Assembly: GCA_023429985.1 (NCBI GenBank) | Contig: JAEZCV010000071.1 | Location: forward strand, 1 to 7,223 | Direction: 5' to 3' | DNA from: Bacteroidota bacterium | GTDB lineage: Bacteria > Bacteroidota > Bacteroidia > Chitinophagales > Chitinophagaceae | DNA length: 7,223 nucleotides | In this document: positions 6,020 to 7,223 of the stretch, piece by piece | How positions within the stretch are numbered: the first letter of the stretch is position 1 | Layout: each line of letters starts with the position of its first letter | The notes under the pieces: model-generated | Told to the model about the DNA's origin: nothing | Databases searched by the model: none | The model's input: the letters and a program-made list of their open reading frames with translations, nothing else | Made by a program: the position numbers and the translations under genes

Positions 6020-6159
6020 GAACGCAGATGACACTGATTTGCCTGATGGACGCTGATTAGATTACAAAGTGGGAATAGAATACAGATCAATGCATTTCAA
6101 ATATGTATTCTTCGGAGTTACATCTCCGATTATCTGGCCAATCTGCGTCATCTGCGTTC
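6020..6159. repeat. 140-bp imperfect inverted-repeat element with internal hairpins
   Basis: The outer arms, 6020-6043 and 6136-6159, are inverted copies of each other with 21 of 24 positions matching. Each begins or ends with GAACGCAGATGAC or its complement. The left arm continues into loosely periodic CTGATT-type words every 9-11 bases (CACTGATTTG, CCTGATGGA, CGCTGATTAG). Two adjoining hairpins fill the interior: 8-bp arms AGAATACA (6077-6084) and TGTATTCT (6104-6111), then 6-bp arms TCGGAG (6112-6117) and CTCCGA (6124-6129). No reading frame of note lies inside and no target-site duplication is obvious. CGCAGATGACGCAGATT-like words recur in intergenic DNA of some Bacteroidota, from memory. 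A non-autonomous interspersed repeat is the best guess; a structured RNA is possible. Confidence 0.6.
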
Positions 6160-6167
6160 CATAATAA

Positions 6168-6623
6168 TCACATACAATCATCCTTCCGCCTTGTATCGGT
6201 AATGGTCTGGATCTTCCACTCACCTTCTACTTTAACTAATAAGAATACGTTAACACCACAGTGACTGAATTTTTCACCGACAAAAAATTTATAAGGCGTC
6301 CAGGCAATAGCCATGTTGCCATCAATTTTTATGGTTTCAAATTCAATCCTTTCATCATAAATTTCACTGTGTGGTTTTCCAATGATCTCAATAAAATTAT
6401 CAAGGGTTTCAGAAGTAAAAACCGTTTCGCCTTTTTTGTTTTTTACAACAGAATGCAGGCTGGCAGTTTTCATAAATGCTGCTCGAATCATTGCAGTATC
6501 CGACTGGCGCATACCATCGAAAAGCTGCATTACCGGCAGTTTTACACGTTCTTCTTCCAATTGGGCATGCAAATGGTTCATGTTAGTCAGAAATAGTGTT
6601 AAGATTGTGAAAATCAGCTTCAT
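6168..6623 (-). CDS. Secreted NTF2-like (SnoaL/lumazine-binding-like) protein
   Basis: From the ATG at 6623 the product has 151 residues. It opens with a Sec signal peptide (MKLIFTILTLFL, probable cleavage after Ala20 in HLHAQ), so it should reach the periplasm or beyond. The mature domain fits the NTF2-like cone fold: an initial helix with VMQLFDGMRQSDTAMIRAAF, a middle helix SETLDNFIEIIG, then strands ending IAWTPYKFFVGEKFSHCGVNVFLLV and GEWKIQTITDTRR. Many Bacteroidota proteins of this type are annotated only as nuclear transport factor 2 family; no reaction can be assigned. The frame reaches an ATG at 6686, but that extension (MRIHFYLKRQKAIRNY) is basic, would bury the signal peptide and overlaps the divergent lipoprotein start. 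The stop lies 8 bases from the repeat element. Confidence 0.75.
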   Translation of the reverse strand: MKLIFTILTLFLTNMNHLHAQLEEERVKLPVMQLFDGMRQSDTAMIRAAFMKTASLHSVVKNKKGETVFTSETLDNFIEIIGKPHSEIYDERIEFETIKIDGNMAIAWTPYKFFVGEKFSHCGVNVFLLVKVEGEWKIQTITDTRRKDDCM

Positions 6624-6678
6624 ATAAGAGTTCTTTATATAATTTCGGATAGCTTTTTGCCGTTTAAGATAAAAATGT

Positions 6679-7071
6679 ATGCGCATGAAAAGCCTTAATT
6701 ATTTACAAGTGGTAATTGCAGGACTTTTACTGGTTACTGCTGTTAGCTGTACATCTTCAAGAGACCTCTATGGAGATGAAGGTTATGCAAGGCAATCTGC
6801 AGATAGAATTTTGGTTGAAGATCCTTATTATGGAACGATTGTAATGGAAAGAGATCCTTTCACGGGAAGATATTACCAGGTAGGAACCCTTGGGATGTCG
6901 CCTTATGGAAGCAGGTATGGATATGGTAGAAATGTAAGGAACAATCCAGGATATTATCACCGCAGGCCGCCGGTTTACCAAAGACCCGGTAACAGCAATA
7001 AACCCGCACCTTCTCCGGCCGAAAGAGCTAAAGTGAGAGAGGATGCCCGTAAAAAAGTTCTTGGAAATTAA
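6679..7071 (+). CDS. Small Tyr/Gly/Pro-rich lipoprotein of unknown function
   Basis: The 130-residue protein has a lipoprotein signal: a basic start (MRMK), a hydrophobic core, and a lipobox-like AVSC with Cys24 as the predicted lipidated residue. The mature part starts CTSSRDLYGDEGY, followed by an ordered-looking strand region (DRILVEDPYYGTIVMERDPFTGRYYQVGTL, not one motif I recognise). A Tyr, Gly, Arg and Pro-rich low-complexity stretch covers about 72-110, and the charged tail is AERAKVREDARKKVLGN. I do not recognise the family. The absence of Asp at +2 fits outer-membrane sorting only weakly. Starts at 6679 and 6685 (MKSLNY) are both possible, and neither has a Shine-Dalgarno site. It is divergent from the NTF2-like gene across about 55 bases and is closed by a strong terminator, so it is probably transcribed alone. 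Confidence 0.8.
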   Translation: MRMKSLNYLQVVIAGLLLVTAVSCTSSRDLYGDEGYARQSADRILVEDPYYGTIVMERDPFTGRYYQVGTLGMSPYGSRYGYGRNVRNNPGYYHRRPPVYQRPGNSNKPAPSPAERAKVREDARKKVLGN

Positions 7072-7077
7072 TCAAGC

Positions 7078-7105
7078 AAAAACCCCGCAATTGCGGGGTT
7101 TTTTT
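7078..7105. terminator. Bidirectional intrinsic terminator
   Basis: ACCCCGC and GCGGGGT arms with an AATT loop form a perfect palindrome (7081-7100), flanked by A residues on the left and T residues on the right. It can stop the lipoprotein transcript on the plus strand and the right-edge gene's transcript on the minus strand. It begins 6 bases after the lipoprotein stop and about 20 bases from the stop of the converging gene. Confidence 0.93.
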
Positions 7106-7124
7106 ATTGAAAAACTTAAGTCCA

Positions 7125-7223
7125 TTATTTAATATATCCAAGGATCTTCAGCATGCTTTGGGCAGATTGTTCTTTTGCATAAACCCAGTCAACCAGTTTG
7201 CCATTCTTATCCTTATCTACAAT
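7125..7223 (-). CDS. 3' end of an unidentified protein, cut by the right edge
   Basis: A frame entering from the right edge encodes 32 residues and stops at TAA 7125-7127, ending MLKILGYIK. The fragment starts IVDKDKNGKLVDWVYAKEQ. Its converging orientation and the adjacent bidirectional terminator support a genuine gene end. The DKDKNGKL segment resembles the first part of an EF-hand loop, but position 12 is Val rather than Glu. The pattern D-K-x-G-K-L-V followed by a helix ending LGYIK also resembles the C-terminus of thioredoxin-like peroxidases. Neither resemblance is strong enough to name it. Confidence 0.6.
   Translation of the reverse strand: MVDKDKNGKLVDWVYAKEQSAQSMLKILGYIK

Noticed and set aside
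6624..6686. N-terminal extension of the NTF2-like protein to the ATG at 6686.
   Set aside because: It would put 21 mostly basic residues before an obvious signal peptide and overlap the divergent lipoprotein start.
7170..7223. EF-hand calcium-binding loop in the right-edge fragment (DKDKNGKL).
   Set aside because: The Glu expected at loop position 12 is Val, and the fragment is too short to support the motif.

Overview
The window looks like ordinary chromosome from a Bacteroidota bacterium, probably of the Chitinophagaceae or a close relative; the family placement is an inference from remembered protein resemblance. The evidence is a short primary sigma factor that lacks region 1.1, a DUF4249-type lipoprotein, a long-form Lgt beginning MYPNLYY, matches to the Bacteroidota -7 promoter box TAnnTTTG, and few Shine-Dalgarno sequences. 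No phage, CRISPR, tRNA, rRNA or transposase gene is visible.

Layout, left to right. From 1 to about 4.8 kb every gene lies on the minus strand and so is read right to left: lgt (prolipoprotein diacylglyceryl transferase), rpoD (primary sigma factor), a DUF4249-like lipoprotein, trxB (thioredoxin reductase), folB-like dihydroneopterin aldolase, and the start of one more gene cut by the left edge. Upstream of lgt, also on the minus strand, is a bacilliredoxin of the BrxA/BrxB family. It is divergent from an Hsp20 small heat-shock protein on the plus strand at 5.5 kb. Beyond the Hsp20 terminator there is a 140-bp imperfect inverted-repeat element with two internal hairpins. It is followed by a divergent pair: a secreted NTF2-like protein on the minus strand and a small lipoprotein on the plus strand. 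The right edge holds the last 32 codons of another minus-strand gene, facing the lipoprotein across a bidirectional terminator.

Most genes appear to be independent transcription units. Four good intrinsic terminators are visible: after rpoD, after the bacilliredoxin, after hsp20, and between the lipoprotein and the right-edge gene. Only trxB-folB-left-edge ORF looks like a tight operon. The genes are mainly housekeeping: transcription initiation, lipoprotein maturation, thiol redox balance, folate synthesis and chaperoning. Lgt would act on the two lipoproteins encoded nearby, but this does not imply a dedicated system.

The non-routine points are mostly non-coding. Two terminators and one promoter settle which start codons are plausible. 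A terminator and a possible near-leaderless promoter are superimposed in front of the DUF4249 gene. The rpoD upstream region is rich in dyads. The structured repeat lies at 6020-6159. I found no convincing new multi-gene system.
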